The notes beneath the pieces are model-generated. The model searched no databases, was not told where the DNA came from, and saw only the letters and a list, made by a program, of their open reading frames with translations. From Paenibacillus sedimenti (GTDB taxonomy: Bacteria > Bacillota > Bacilli > Paenibacillales > NBRC-103111): a stretch of 64,000 nt of DNA. The stretch lies in NCBI RefSeq assembly GCF_014534655.1, contig NZ_JACVVD010000003.1, positions 434,001-498,000 on the forward strand, in the 5' to 3' direction. Numbering within the stretch: position 1 is the first letter of the stretch; each line of letters opens with the position of its first letter. The translations under genes and the position numbers were made by a program. Of the stretch, positions 41,634 through 50,659 are shown in pieces.

Positions 41634-42167
41634 TTAAGCAAACACCAGATAACAAATGACAATAGAGGCAACGAAGCCTACCAGATCGGATATGAGTCCG
41701 ACTTTCAGTGCATAGCTCGCTTTGCGGATGCCGATCGCGCCAAAGTACACCGTCACAACGTACAGCGTCGTATCCGTGCTGCCTTGAACGGTGGAAGCAA
41801 TCCGCCCGATCATGGAATCAGGTCCGAACTGCTCGATGAGATCGGTCGTGAAAGCCAAAGACCCTGCGCCCGTTATAGGGCGCAGAATCGCCAGCGGCAA
41901 TACCTCGGTTGGTATGCCTAAGCTCTCGAAAAACGGCCGCATCCAGCCGAGCACGATATCCATCGCCCCTGATGCGCGGAATACCGAAATGGCGACCATC
42001 ATGCCGACGAGATGGGGAATTATTTTAATAGCCGTATCGAATCCCTCTTTCGCCCCGTCCACAAAGGACTCATAGACCGGAACTTTGCGGTATGCAGCGT
42101 ATAAAGGAATGAAAACGATCATAACAGGGATAGCCCATGCCGATAGGAGCGAAACGAAGGCGTACAT
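41634..42167 (-). CDS. spmB: Spore maturation protein B
   Basis: A 177-residue membrane protein of the SpmB/nucleoside-recognition family, with GMMVAISVFRASGAMD, LRPITGAGSL and GSTDTTLYVVTVYFG. SpmA and SpmB are needed for full dehydration of the spore core in B. subtilis; how they act is not established. It follows spmA by 6 bases in a dacB-spmA-spmB operon. Hydrophobic segments cover most of the length. Confidence 0.92.
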   Translation of the reverse strand: MYAFVSLLSAWAIPVMIVFIPLYAAYRKVPVYESFVDGAKEGFDTAIKIIPHLVGMMVAISVFRASGAMDIVLGWMRPFFESLGIPTEVLPLAILRPITGAGSLAFTTDLIEQFGPDSMIGRIASTVQGSTDTTLYVVTVYFGAIGIRKASYALKVGLISDLVGFVASIVICYLVFA

Positions 42168-42173
42168 ACGTAA

Positions 42174-42773
42174 TCATCCTTTCAGAGGGGGTAAAGGCGA
42201 ACGGGACCTTCGGTACCAACGATCGACAAGTATGGCCGCAGCGGTCGATATGGCTGTCGCAATGAGCGTGGTACCCACGATTTCAGCCGGATTCACGGAA
42301 TTAAAATTCATTCTTATAGCAATCAATGTAGTTGGAATGAGTGTAATACTCGATGTATTCAGTGCCAGCAGTGTGCACATGGCCGGACTAGCCGTATCTT
42401 TATCCGCATTCAGCTTCTGCAATTCTTGCATCGCCTTGATTCCCATCGGCGTCGCCGCGTTTCCGAGCCCCAAAATATTAGCGCTCATATTGGACATGAT
42501 GTAGCCTAATGCCGGATGATTTTTCGGAATACTAGGAAACAGGAACCGCACGACCGGACGTAAAAGAACGGCTAACTTGCTTAGAATGCCGGCATCCTCT
42601 GCGATACGCATCATTCCGAGCCAAAAAACGAGTACACTAATGAGTCCGAAGCACACGGTTACACCGCTTTTCGCCCCGTCAAAAGCAGCCTGGGTCACGG
42701 TCTCAATATTTCCGTTAATAGCGGCTACGACGAACCCTACAACAATAAAAAACAACCAAATCCAATTGACCAT
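42174..42773 (-). CDS. spmA: Spore maturation protein A
   Basis: A 199-residue membrane protein sharing the nucleoside-recognition domain: FWLGMMRIAEDAG, NMSANILGLGNAATP and ALNTSSITLIPTT. It works with SpmB in spore core dehydration. The C-terminus ends with a basic tail (RWYRRSRSPLPPLKG). It starts 12 bases after the dacB stop. Confidence 0.92.
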   Translation of the reverse strand: MVNWIWLFFIVVGFVVAAINGNIETVTQAAFDGAKSGVTVCFGLISVLVFWLGMMRIAEDAGILSKLAVLLRPVVRFLFPSIPKNHPALGYIMSNMSANILGLGNAATPMGIKAMQELQKLNADKDTASPAMCTLLALNTSSITLIPTTLIAIRMNFNSVNPAEIVGTTLIATAISTAAAILVDRWYRRSRSPLPPLKG

Positions 42774-42785
42774 TATTGATACCCC

Positions 42786-43979
42786 CTAATCGGTCCACTC
42801 AGACTTAGAGAAAGTGAATAATTTCTGGATAAGTAACCTGCAAATCAGCCCATATCTCGACAATAATGTTTCTGTATAGGCCTTTCCTTCTTTAAAACTG
42901 AACGCCGACTGATCTGACGCTTGCATGCGAGTGCTTGTTTTATCGTACAATGGAACGCTGCGGATCAGCTTCTGATTGAGGTAGATTTGCATGATACCTC
43001 TCTCTCCGAGACGATAATCGGTTGATGCCGCGTCCGTGAACGATACCTTTTTGCTGACTAAGCCTGCTTCACCTTCAGCTAGCGGATAGGAGAAAGAACG
43101 GCCGACTACCCAAGGGCTGCCTTCGACAGTATCCCCCTTCGCAGCCACTAGCTGGAGCGGATAATACTTGAATCCGTATTGAAGCAGTTTGGCATGGTCT
43201 GCCCAATCATTCGGATCGTCAAGGGTGACGACGACCAGCTGCTGTCCATTTCTTGTCGCCGATGAGACGAGGCAGCGTTTAGCCAGTTTGGTGTAACCCG
43301 TTTTAACGCCGTCTGCCCCCTCGAATAGGGACAGCATCTTGTTTTTATTGAACCAGGTATAATTCCACTTTTCATTCGGATTCGGAACCTTTTTTATTTT
43401 CGTGCTCACGATTTCTTGAAATACAGGGTTTTTCAACGCATAGGCAGTCAGCTTGGCCATATCATTGGCGCTCGCGCGATGCCCTTCGCCTTCATCCAGT
43501 CCGGACGGATTCGTAAAATTCGAGTGATCCATGCCGATCATTTTCGCCTTCTCATTCATCATGTAGACAAAACCTTCTACGCTCCCGCCTACATGCTCAG
43601 CGATTGCGGTCGCCGCATCATTGCCCGAACGCATCATTAGGCCGTAAAGCATATCGTGCAAGCGCATTTCTTCGCCAAGCTTTAAATAAATGGATGATCC
43701 TTCTTTACCGAATGCGTTCTTGCTTACCTTCACCTTATCCGTCAGCTTCCCGTTCTCAATGGCAACAATAGCCGTCATGATTTTGGTCAAGCTGGCAATT
43801 CGCATAGGTATGTCGCCTTTAACATTATAAAGAATGCGTCCGGATTCAACATCAATGAGCGAAGCGCCGACTGCTTTCGTGTCGATTCCGGGCGGGGAAG
43901 CTTCAGCTTGTCCTAATGGCGTCCAAAATAAAGCAATGATCAACGTCCATATGATCGAATGAATGACTCTCTTCTTCAT
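42786..43979 (-). CDS. dacB: Sporulation D-alanyl-D-alanine carboxypeptidase DacB
   Basis: A 397-residue exported penicillin-binding protein 5-type enzyme: signal peptide (HSIIWTLIIALFWTPLGQAEA), active-site SLTKIMTA, the SGN motif in MRSGNDAATA, and KTG in DGVKTGYTK. It trims cortex peptidoglycan peptides, lowering cross-linking in the spore. AGGAGG lies 6-7 bases before the ATG. The dacB-spmA-spmB order identifies it as DacB rather than DacF, whose gene lies at 62230. Confidence 0.93.
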   Translation of the reverse strand: MKKRVIHSIIWTLIIALFWTPLGQAEASPPGIDTKAVGASLIDVESGRILYNVKGDIPMRIASLTKIMTAIVAIENGKLTDKVKVSKNAFGKEGSSIYLKLGEEMRLHDMLYGLMMRSGNDAATAIAEHVGGSVEGFVYMMNEKAKMIGMDHSNFTNPSGLDEGEGHRASANDMAKLTAYALKNPVFQEIVSTKIKKVPNPNEKWNYTWFNKNKMLSLFEGADGVKTGYTKLAKRCLVSSATRNGQQLVVVTLDDPNDWADHAKLLQYGFKYYPLQLVAAKGDTVEGSPWVVGRSFSYPLAEGEAGLVSKKVSFTDAASTDYRLGERGIMQIYLNQKLIRSVPLYDKTSTRMQASDQSAFSFKEGKAYTETLLSRYGLICRLLIQKLFTFSKSEWTD

Positions 43980-44164
43980 CTTAATCCTCCTACGCGAAAG
44001 AACTTAAGGATCCTTGATCGTAGATCAAAGTCTCTCCTTTTTGCCAGCCAAAACTTTGTACAAGTATATGCTTCTCCAGCAGGGATAGACCTTGGATAAG
44101 GTTATTTACAAACCGGGCATCTCTCGTAATAATGTTAAAGAATTTTATATGGAGATCACCGGAG

Positions 44165-44190
44165 GAGCCTGCCAACGCAGGCTTCTTTTT
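44165..44190 (+). terminator. Terminator-like hairpin upstream of the broken transporter gene
   Basis: Plus strand: GCCTGC CAAC GCAGGC followed by TTCTTTTTGC. It lies 50 bases before the pseudogene start in a leader of about 150 bases, so it may be the remnant of an attenuation switch; I cannot assign a riboswitch class. Confidence 0.5.
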
Positions 44191-44242
44191 GCATTTTTTG
44201 GGTTCTCCAAGCAAATTATCATATAAAAAAGGAGGAATAAAC

Positions 44243-44889
44243 ATGCTTACATGGCTCGCTCTGATTATTTTCTTAATCACATATGCATTGATTATTTCTG
44301 AATAAGTAAATCGTGCTGTAATTGCCTTGCTGGGTGTGGTTGTTATGGTATTCGCGGGAATTCTCGATGTCCATAAAGCATTCCAGCATTACATTGAATG
44401 GGAAACCATCACCCTGTTGGTCGGGATGATGATACTCGTAGGAATAACGAATCAAACTGGCGTATTTCAATTCGTAGCGGTTCGCGCGGCTAAGCGGGTA
44501 AATGGGGATCCGCTGCGGATTTTATTGGTCATGTCTGTTTTAACGGCCATCGGCTCTGCACTATTGGATAACGTTACAACCGTTTTACTGGTTGTGCCCG
44601 TGACATTCGCCATCACTCGCATATTGGAAGTTAACCCTGTTCCATTTCTAGAGGCCGAAATTATCGTTCACCGGAAGTGAATACCCTATGGTGGTCGCTT
44701 GCACTCGGCGCATGTCTGGGAGGAAACGGCACCATCATCGGGGCTTCCGCCAATGTCATTGTTGCAGGGCTCGCCGCTAAAGAAGGCAAGAGTTTCAGGT
44801 ATATGGAATTCTTGAAGATTGGCGCACCGATTACCATTGTTTCTTTGGTGCTCGCGCACATCTATGTCTATCTTCGATACCTGATGTAA
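44243..44889 (+). pseudogene. ArsB/NhaD-family ion transporter, broken
   Basis: AAAAAGGAGG precedes ATG at 44243. The frame reads MLTWLALIIFLITYALIISE, then TAA at 44303 where the family has a basic residue, then VNRAVIALLGVVVMVF and LLDNVTTVLLVVPVTF. After FLEAEI near 44660 the frame shifts and resumes with WWSLALGACLGGNGTIIGASAN to a stop at 44889. The middle of the protein, about 200 residues in intact relatives (usually some 420-430 long), is deleted. Intact members are sodium- or arsenite-linked antiporters. The in-frame stop, deletion and shift together make this a clear relic. Confidence 0.88.
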
Positions 44890-44902
44890 ATAAAGAAAAA
44901 AT

Positions 44903-44937
44903 AAAAAAAAGCTGTCCGCAAGGACAGCTTTTTCTTT
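44903..44937. terminator. Bidirectional terminator between pseudogene and gerW
   Basis: AAAAAAGCTGTCC GCAA GGACAGCTTTTTCTTT; T runs on both strands serve the plus-strand pseudogene and the minus-strand gerW. Confidence 0.9.
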
Positions 44938-44953
44938 GATATTTTGTTCCATT

Positions 44954-45457
44954 TTAAACGATAAAGTTCTGATTCTCGATATTGGTTACGTTCGTCGATC
45001 CCGCGGTCGTTGCACCCAATGTACTCGTAGATTTGGTTCCTACGCCTTTGAGCATGCTTTGGATCTTATCCACAACTTGCGGCGCAGAGTCGATCAGACG
45101 CTCCAGAATGTGTGTTTGATTGTCAAGTGGAACCACCTTCACTCCGCTCTTTCCTACAACCAGAAAAGCAATCGGCGTAATGGATACCCCGCCGCCGCTG
45201 CCGCCGCCGAAAGGAAGAGCGACTCTTGCGTTTAGCGCATCACTTTTGTTAATGGTGCCGCCTTCGATCTCGATTTCGGAGTCCGTCACGAACTCGCTGC
45301 CGCCTGCCGCGAAGCCGAATCCGACTTTGGATATAGGCATGATGACGCTGCCGTCAGGGGTTTCTACAGGATCGCCGACAATCGTATTGACGTCGACCAT
45401 TTCTTTAATATTTTCCATCGCCACTTTCATTAGACCTTGAATCGGATGTTCGGACAT
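44954..45457 (-). CDS. gerW: Sporulation protein GerW/YtfJ
   Basis: The 167-residue protein opens MSEHPIQGLMKVAMENIKEM and has VGDPVETPDGSVIMPIS and the Gly-rich PFGGGSGGGVSITP, matching YtfJ/GerW. In B. subtilis it is needed for spores to respond to several germinants. The ATG at 45457 is preferred to the one at 45463: GGAGG is then 9 rather than 3 bases away, and the length aligns with the family. A degenerate hairpin repeat lies just upstream. ytfI is the adjacent gene, as in Bacillus. Confidence 0.92.
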   Translation of the reverse strand: MSEHPIQGLMKVAMENIKEMVDVNTIVGDPVETPDGSVIMPISKVGFGFAAGGSEFVTDSEIEIEGGTINKSDALNARVALPFGGGSGGGVSITPIAFLVVGKSGVKVVPLDNQTHILERLIDSAPQVVDKIQSMLKGVGTKSTSTLGATTAGSTNVTNIENQNFIV

Positions 45458-45466
45458 CTTCATATT

Positions 45467-45505
45467 CCTCCTTTGAGTTTTCGTAAAGAACGAAAGCCAT
45501 AAGCT
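45467..45505 (-). repeat. Degenerate hairpin repeat before gerW
   Basis: Coding strand: AAGCTTATGG, GCTTTCG TTCTTTA CGAAAAC, TCAAAGGAGG. Layout matches the other Shine-Dalgarno-abutting repeats, but the stem has mismatches. Confidence 0.5.
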
Positions 45506-45567
45506 TTAAAGAGCAATAATGGTTCTTTTTTATAGTGCCCTCTTGGGAAAGCCCTTATGTACAAAAT

Positions 45568-46263
45568 TCAAGAAGCCATTTTGGCTCTAGCTTTTAAGAA
45601 AATTTGGTACCAGGCGCGAATACCGCCTTTGATCTTCGCCGCTCTCGCCAGCAGTCTGATGCCGGCAAACAAAATAAACCATACCCTGATACGGCCTGCA
45701 AGTCGAAACTCCGTTGAAAACTGGGGCTCGTTGTATTGTGGCACAACGTCGACACAAGGCTTGGTTCGCAGCCGGACAAACCGAGCGGCAAACCCGATCA
45801 AAGAAGATTTGATCCCCCATATCGCACCGGTTGTAATCGCCGTTTCAGGGGCATCTCCGATACCAATACGAGTGATCCATTTTAATTCCGTGCACTCTAC
45901 TTTAGCTAACGTTTGTTTCATCCAATCATACATATTGAGCGTATTTTCCAGAGCAATTTTACCCTGCTTGAAAGAATCCAAAACCTTTTCTTTCGTAAGA
46001 TGATCTTTCATTTCATCTTTCAGTCCATCGCTTGATCTGGTCGCAGTTTCTGATTTGACTATAATTCCCTGAGCCAAGCCCTTAAACTGAATAATCGGAA
46101 TCACGTAGCGATACCGTACCAGACCGAAAAAAGCCCTCACATTCATAGAAAGCGTGTCATCGTCCTTCACCCGGGAAAAATAGAGCTCGCCGCGAATATA
46201 ACTAACCAAGGCAATGATAATAGCTATTACAATTAGGATGACAATAATGCCTAACCAAAACAA
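45568..46263 (-). CDS. DUF2953 protein (YtfI-like)
   Basis: A 231-residue protein with one N-terminal membrane helix (GIIVILIVIAIIIALVSYI), a soluble central part, and a second hydrophobic segment near the C-terminus. It matches YtfI by its place next to gerW and its ELYFSR...VRAFFGLVRYRY pattern. The only in-frame start with a good site is TTG at 46263, with AGGAGG 10 bases upstream. Function unknown; co-transcription with gerW is likely. Confidence 0.78.
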   Translation of the reverse strand: MFWLGIIVILIVIAIIIALVSYIRGELYFSRVKDDDTLSMNVRAFFGLVRYRYVIPIIQFKGLAQGIIVKSETATRSSDGLKDEMKDHLTKEKVLDSFKQGKIALENTLNMYDWMKQTLAKVECTELKWITRIGIGDAPETAITTGAIWGIKSSLIGFAARFVRLRTKPCVDVVPQYNEPQFSTEFRLAGRIRVWFILFAGIRLLARAAKIKGGIRAWYQIFLKARAKMAS

Positions 46264-46302
46264 CGCACAGTTCCCTCCTCCTCGGAACAAAGTCCCCCAA
46301 AA

Positions 46303-46346
46303 CTAAAAAACTCCATTGCAAGAATGTATCTTCTCGCCAATGGAGT
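46303..46346 (-). terminator. Terminator of scpB
   Basis: Minus strand: ACTCCATTG, an 18-base loop, CAATGGAGT, then TTTTTAG. About 50 bases after the scpB stop, so ytfI probably has its own promoter. Confidence 0.75.
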
Positions 46347-46398
46347 TAGTATGACCGTGAAAAGGAAATGAAATGCATACGGAGAACTGTGAAAGTCA

Positions 46399-47022
46399 TT
46401 ATTCCACAACTTTATCCATATCCTCAAAAGTAATCTGCTTCTGATCATCACCTAATCGATCAAATAGCATGCGTGTCTCTTCTTCTAAATCAAAAGTCCC
46501 TTGGATGCTCGTTGAATCCGGCAGATCTTGAATGGAGCTAAGCCCAAAATATTCAAGAAACTGCTTTGAGGTACCGTATAAAATCGGTTTGCCTACCGCA
46601 TCGGCACGTCCCACTTCTTCAATAAGATCTTTGGCCGCTAGCGTCTGCAAAGCGCGGTCGCACTTGACTCCGCGTATCTCTTCAATCTCTACCCTTGTAA
46701 TCGGCTGCTTATAGGCAACGATCGACAACGTTTCAAGCGCAGCTTGGGAGAGCGATGAACGTGAAGGAGAATAGGCAAGCCGTTCAAAATAAGGAGCATG
46801 CTCGGCTAGCGTTGTCAATTGATAAGCACCCGCTACCTCAACAATTTGAATGCCGCGGCCTTTACGTTTAAAGTCAGTCTTCATATCGCGGACCAAGTCG
46901 TGAATCAGATGCGCGTCGAGCTCCAATACTTCAGCTAATTGCTTGGCATCCAACCCTTCGTCGCCGGAGGCAAAGAGCAGTCCTTCAATAATTGATTTCA
47001 TTTGTTGGAAATTGAGCGTCAA
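46399..47022 (-). CDS. scpB: Segregation and condensation protein B
   Basis: A 207-residue winged-helix kleisin-interacting protein. It has IIEGLLFASGDEGLDAKQLAEVLEL, SQAALETLSIVAYKQPITR and EIRGVKCDRALQTL, all hallmarks of ScpB. With ScpA and Smc it forms condensin. The TTG at 47022 has GGAGG 9 bases upstream and gives the same N-terminal length as B. subtilis ScpB; an ATG at 47001 is the alternative. The start lies 38 bases inside scpA. Confidence 0.93.
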   Translation of the reverse strand: MTLNFQQMKSIIEGLLFASGDEGLDAKQLAEVLELDAHLIHDLVRDMKTDFKRKGRGIQIVEVAGAYQLTTLAEHAPYFERLAYSPSRSSLSQAALETLSIVAYKQPITRVEIEEIRGVKCDRALQTLAAKDLIEEVGRADAVGKPILYGTSKQFLEYFGLSSIQDLPDSTSIQGTFDLEEETRMLFDRLGDDQKQITFEDMDKVVE

Positions 47023-47776
47023 TTTCAGAATCCTCCTCTTTCGCATGGATGACAATGTCTTCAAACAGCTGATGCTGGAAGCACACAATCTTTTTCATTT
47101 TCATTAATTCTAATAAAGCCAAGAAAGTGACGACAATCTCTTCCCGCGTCATTTCGTAATCGAATAATTTGGAGAAAAGCAGCTTTCCGCCTTTGAATTT
47201 GAGCATATCTACGACTTCTCGCATCCGGTCTTTAACCGAGATCTCATCCCGGCGAATTTTGGCGACGACGTTGCGGTTGGCGAGCTTACGCAAGGTACGC
47301 CTAAAGGCGAATAACAAATCTGTGACATCAAGCCCCTCAACCGGATTCTCGTGCACAACCGGCAAGAACGGCGTTAAATCCTCCGGTTCGCGGGTATAGA
47401 CCATGCTCCGCTCCACTTCTTTATCCCGGAGCATATCGGCGATCGACTTGTATTTCCGGTACTCGATCAGTTTGGCAACGAGCTCGGCCCGAGGATCCAA
47501 TTCATCTTCGAATTCATCATAATATTCTTCAAACTCAATGACCGGCGGTTTAGGCAAGAGCATTTTGCTCTTGATTGATAATAGCGTGGCCGCCATAACG
47601 AGGAATTCGCTCGTAACTTCCAGCTCCAGTTCTTGCATCGCTTGCACATAACCTAAGTATTGATCGGTAATCTCTTTGATCGGAATGTTATAAATATCAA
47701 GTTCATTCTTATCGATGAGATGCAGCAGCAGATCAAGGGGGCCTTCAAACGCTTCCAGTTTATAAGTGACTTTCAT
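46985..47776 (-). CDS. scpA: Segregation and condensation protein A
   Basis: The 263-residue kleisin opens MKVTYKLEAFEGPLDLLLHL and contains LVMAATLLSIKSKMLLPKP, diagnostic of ScpA. It bridges Smc heads and is needed for chromosome segregation. The ATG at 47776 has AAGGGGG about 8 bases upstream; an upstream reading frame to 48028 is the shadow of the M50 relic. It follows the rib genes without a visible terminator, so it may be read from the ribD promoter as well as its own. Confidence 0.95.
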   Translation of the reverse strand: MKVTYKLEAFEGPLDLLLHLIDKNELDIYNIPIKEITDQYLGYVQAMQELELEVTSEFLVMAATLLSIKSKMLLPKPPVIEFEEYYDEFEDELDPRAELVAKLIEYRKYKSIADMLRDKEVERSMVYTREPEDLTPFLPVVHENPVEGLDVTDLLFAFRRTLRKLANRNVVAKIRRDEISVKDRMREVVDMLKFKGGKLLFSKLFDYEMTREEIVVTFLALLELMKMKKIVCFQHQLFEDIVIHAKEEDSEIDAQFPTNEINY

Positions 47777-47817
47777 CCAGCATTCCCCCTTGTCATCGTG
47801 CAAATAGATTGCGGGTA

Positions 47818-48192
47818 TTAAGGCAACATATGTATGATTAATACCATTAAATTCGCAATTACGCAATACTGCAAATAAACTCGCCATTGTTCTACGGCAA
47901 TCGTCTCTATGCCGCCTCCAATCCAAGAGGGCAGAAAGAAACACAACCGCCAGAAGAAAAAGACGAGTAATAGATTCATAAAAGGACCAGCCATAAGGAC
48001 GAGCACAATCATCGCAAGCCCAAAGCATCCAAGCGTGCCAAGGGGTTTAGCGAAATCTTTTGCCGCCCCGCGCTTTCCGATCTCCCAATAACCATGCGGT
48101 TCCCGCATGCGCCGCATCATGCAGCGTCATTGCGATGAGAAATGCGAACAACCGGGGCAGCAATGTTTCCAGATGGAAAAAAAAGACAGCAT
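47818..48192 (-). pseudogene. Site-2-protease-like (M50) membrane protein with two frameshifts
   Basis: The ATG at 48192 overlaps the ribH stop (TAATG) but leaves frame at a run of eight T; nine T would give MLSFFFHLETLLPRLFAF. That frame continues to TLHDAAHAGTAWLLGD, an M50-like HxxxH with Asp in place of the usual Glu, and stops after GGKRFR. A second shift near 48057 leads to PLGTLGCFGLAMIVLVL and AGPFMNLLLVFFF, matching the second M50 helix region, to a stop at 47818. Either this is a decayed gene or the sequence has two errors. Intact M50 genes often occupy the ribH-scpA gap in Paenibacillus. Confidence 0.6.
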
Positions 48193-48662
48193 TAGGAAGA
48201 CAATTGTTTCGTCAAGTTCGCCATTTCAATAGCGGTAACTGCCGCTTCCCAACCTTTGTTGCCTGCTTTGGTGCCGGCACGTTCAACAGCTTGTTCGATG
48301 GAATCTGTCGTTAATACACCGAATATGGTCGGCACGCCTGTTTTCAAATTAATGGCAGATACGCCTTTTGCCACTTCACTGCATACATAGTCAAAATGCG
48401 GCGTAGAGCCCCGGATTACCGTACCTAAGGTGATGATGGCGTCGTATTTGCCGCTTTCAGCCATTTTTTGTGCGATTAATGGAATTTCAAAAGCGCCCGG
48501 CACCCAAGCGATTTCTACTTCATCGTCTTGCACGCCGTGGCGTTTCAAAGCGTCTTGAGCTCCGCCGAGCAGTTTGGACGTAATAAATTCGTTAAAACGG
48601 CCAACGACGATACCGTATTTCAAGTTTTGCGAGACTAAATGACCTTCATAAATTTTTGCCAT
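48192..48662 (-). CDS. ribH: 6,7-dimethyl-8-ribityllumazine synthase
   Basis: A 156-residue subunit of the 60-mer lumazine synthase, with [39 protein letters not shown] and the C-terminal [13 protein letters not shown]. It condenses the ribBA-derived butanone phosphate with the ribD product. A good Shine-Dalgarno (AAAAGGGAG) precedes the ATG. It is the fourth rib gene of the cluster. Confidence 0.96.
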   Translation of the reverse strand: MAKIYEGHLVSQNLKYGIVVGRFNEFITSKLLGGAQDALKRHGVQDDEVEIAWVPGAFEIPLIAQKMAESGKYDAIITLGTVIRGSTPHFDYVCSEVAKGVSAINLKTGVPTIFGVLTTDSIEQAVERAGTKAGNKGWEAAVTAIEMANLTKQLSS

Positions 48663-48696
48663 TTTGATTTCTCCCTTTTCTATTCAACTTATTTAT

Positions 48697-49923
48697 TTAA
48701 ATACCGCTGCCTGAGTCATGAAACTCCAGCATATGTCCAAGCTTTTGCTTTTTCGTGTGCAAATAATGCAAGTTGTGCTCTTTGCCTTCCATTTGGATAG
48801 CCACACGCTCAACAACTTCAAGACCGTAGCCTTCCAAGCCTTTGATTTTGCGCGGATTGTTCGTAAGAAGGCGAAGCTGGCGGATGCCCAAATCTTTCAA
48901 AATTTGTGCTCCAATGCCATAATCGCGCAAATCCGGAGCAAAGCCAAGCTTAATATTCGCCTCAACCGTGTCGAATCCCTGCTCCTGCAAGGCGTAAGCT
49001 TTCAATTTATTGATTAGACCGATGCCGCGACCTTCCTGACGCATATATAATAATACACCAGTGCCTTCTTCATCAATCTGTTTTAATGCCGCATCCAGCT
49101 GAGGGCCGCAATCGCAGCGGTGGGAATGGAACACATCTCCAGTCAGACATTCAGAGTGAACTCGCACCAGAGTTGGTTTTTCAGGGTCGATTCTTCCTTT
49201 TACAAGAGCGACATGCTCCTTATTATCTAGCTGATTCGTATAGGCAATCGCTTTGAATGTGCCAAAGTCGGTCGGCAGGTTGATCTCCACTTCACGCTCA
49301 ACGAGCTTCTCCTTTTGATTCCGGTAATGAATCAGGTCTTGAATCGTAATTAGCTTCAGGTCGTGTTTAGCCGCAATTTCTACCAGATCCGGAACACGTG
49401 CCATCGAACCGTCTTCCTTAATAACCTCACAGATGACAGCCGCCGGATAGGAGCCGCACATGATAGCAAGGTCAACAGCGGCCTCGGTATGGCCTGCTCT
49501 GCGCAGTACGCCGCCCTTTTTGGCGATCAGCGGAAAAATATGCCCGGGTCTCCGGAAATCGTGCGGTCTCGTTTTGGAATCGATTAATGCCAGGACAGTT
49601 CGGGAACGTTCATGAGCAGAAATCCCGGTGCTAGTCTCAACATGATCGACAGAAACGGTAAATGCTGTTCCATGGTAATCGGTATTCCGCGCCACCATGG
49701 GAGGCAGGTCCAGCTCTTGCGCTCTTTCTTCCGTGATCGGCACGCAAACGAGCCCGCGCCCTTCTTTAATCATGAAATTGATCACTTCCGGAGTTGCTTT
49801 ATCCGCAAGCGCAATAAAATCCCCTTCGTTTTCACGATCTTCGTCATCCACGACAATAATGACTTTGCCAAGCATCAGATCATAAATCGCTTCTTCAATC
49901 AGATTAAAACGTATGTCCTCCAT
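48697..49923 (-). CDS. ribBA: Bifunctional DHBP synthase / GTP cyclohydrolase II
   Basis: A 408-residue fusion. The N-terminal half is 3,4-dihydroxy-2-butanone-4-phosphate synthase ([28 protein letters not shown]). The C-terminal half is GTP cyclohydrolase II with zinc ligands in [15 protein letters not shown] and the loop [10 protein letters not shown]. It supplies both starting units of riboflavin. AGGAGAGATG lies just before the ATG and is the end of a hairpin repeat. Confidence 0.96.
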   Translation of the reverse strand: MEDIRFNLIEEAIYDLMLGKVIIVVDDEDRENEGDFIALADKATPEVINFMIKEGRGLVCVPITEERAQELDLPPMVARNTDYHGTAFTVSVDHVETSTGISAHERSRTVLALIDSKTRPHDFRRPGHIFPLIAKKGGVLRRAGHTEAAVDLAIMCGSYPAAVICEVIKEDGSMARVPDLVEIAAKHDLKLITIQDLIHYRNQKEKLVEREVEINLPTDFGTFKAIAYTNQLDNKEHVALVKGRIDPEKPTLVRVHSECLTGDVFHSHRCDCGPQLDAALKQIDEEGTGVLLYMRQEGRGIGLINKLKAYALQEQGFDTVEANIKLGFAPDLRDYGIGAQILKDLGIRQLRLLTNNPRKIKGLEGYGLEVVERVAIQMEGKEHNLHYLHTKKQKLGHMLEFHDSGSGI

Positions 49924-49930
49924 TTTTCAT

Positions 49931-49984
49931 CTCTCCTAAGAGTTTTCCCGAAGGAAAACTTACTTCGTAAGCATTTGCTTAAGC
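49931..49984 (-). repeat. Shine-Dalgarno-abutting hairpin repeat before ribBA
   Basis: Coding strand: AAGCAAATGCTTACGAAG, stem AGTTTTCC TTCG GGAAAACT, then CTTAGGAG. It fills the whole gap between the ribE stop and the ribBA ribosome site. Confidence 0.85.
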
Positions 49985-50656
49985 CTACATAAAGCCGTGT
50001 TCGGCCAAAAAGCTTTCCGATAATGAGCCTTGCCGGTTTTGATTACCTCCGGCAGCGCCTGTCGGACCGAATCCGAGAAGACGCTCCATATACTTGCCAA
50101 GCACATCGCACTCAATATTGACGGTATCACCGGCTTTTTTATCGTGGAGTATGGTTTGAGCGAGCGTATGCGGAATAATGGAGACCGCGGCGTCGCGCTC
50201 TGTCACGCTAACAACCGTAAGGCTTATGCCATCGATTGTAATCGAGCCGCCAGCAATGATATATTTGAAAATTTGCTTGTTCTCCGGTTCGAACCGGTAG
50301 ACAACCGCATTTTCTTCGGGAATACGGGATAAGATCGTCGCCGTTGTGTCGACATGTCCTTGCACGATATGCCCGCCGAAGCGGCCATTTGCAGCCATGG
50401 CCCGTTCCAGGTTGACGCGGGTGCCATTCTGCAGCTTGCGTAAGTTCGTCTTGCGATACGTTTCAGGCATGACGTCCACGGAAAAGGAATCCGTGTCATA
50501 AGCGATTACCGTCAGGCAGACGCCGTTTACGGAGATGCTGTCTCCAAGATGTACGTCTTCCAACACCTTCATGGCGCCGATCGTCAGCACCATCGCTTGT
50601 CCTTGACTATGGATGCGGCGCATGTGGCCGATTTCTTCGATAATTCCGGTAAACAT
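49985..50656 (-). CDS. ribE: Riboflavin synthase alpha subunit
   Basis: The 223-residue enzyme starts MFTGIIEEIG and has two lumazine-binding barrels, each with a GDSISVNGVCLTV or GGSITIDGISLTV-type motif and GHIVQGHVD. It dismutates two lumazine molecules to riboflavin. The ATG at 50656 is the canonical start; AAGGAGGGC is just upstream. A tail rich in Gly and Asn (GPTGAAGGNQNRQG) extends the C-terminus. Called ribE in Bacillus, ribC in some other species. Confidence 0.96.
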   Translation of the reverse strand: MFTGIIEEIGHMRRIHSQGQAMVLTIGAMKVLEDVHLGDSISVNGVCLTVIAYDTDSFSVDVMPETYRKTNLRKLQNGTRVNLERAMAANGRFGGHIVQGHVDTTATILSRIPEENAVVYRFEPENKQIFKYIIAGGSITIDGISLTVVSVTERDAAVSIIPHTLAQTILHDKKAGDTVNIECDVLGKYMERLLGFGPTGAAGGNQNRQGSLSESFLAEHGFM

Positions 50657-50659
50657 GCC

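Noticed and set aside
43990..44200. Known riboswitch class upstream of the broken transporter
   Set aside because: A terminator-like hairpin is present, but I could not match conserved bases of the yybP-ykoY, lithium, sodium or c-di-AMP classes.
43990..44280. Minus-strand 96-codon frame before dacB
   Set aside because: It runs antisense through the transporter ribosome site and leader hairpin and has no Shine-Dalgarno or family resemblance.
44677..44889. Independent small membrane protein gene
   Set aside because: Its sequence is the C-terminal end of the ArsB/NhaD family and it has no ribosome site, so it is part of the pseudogene.
47777..48028. N-terminal extension of scpA
   Set aside because: The upstream frame is the shadow of the M50 relic; ScpA homology and a good ribosome site begin at 47776.
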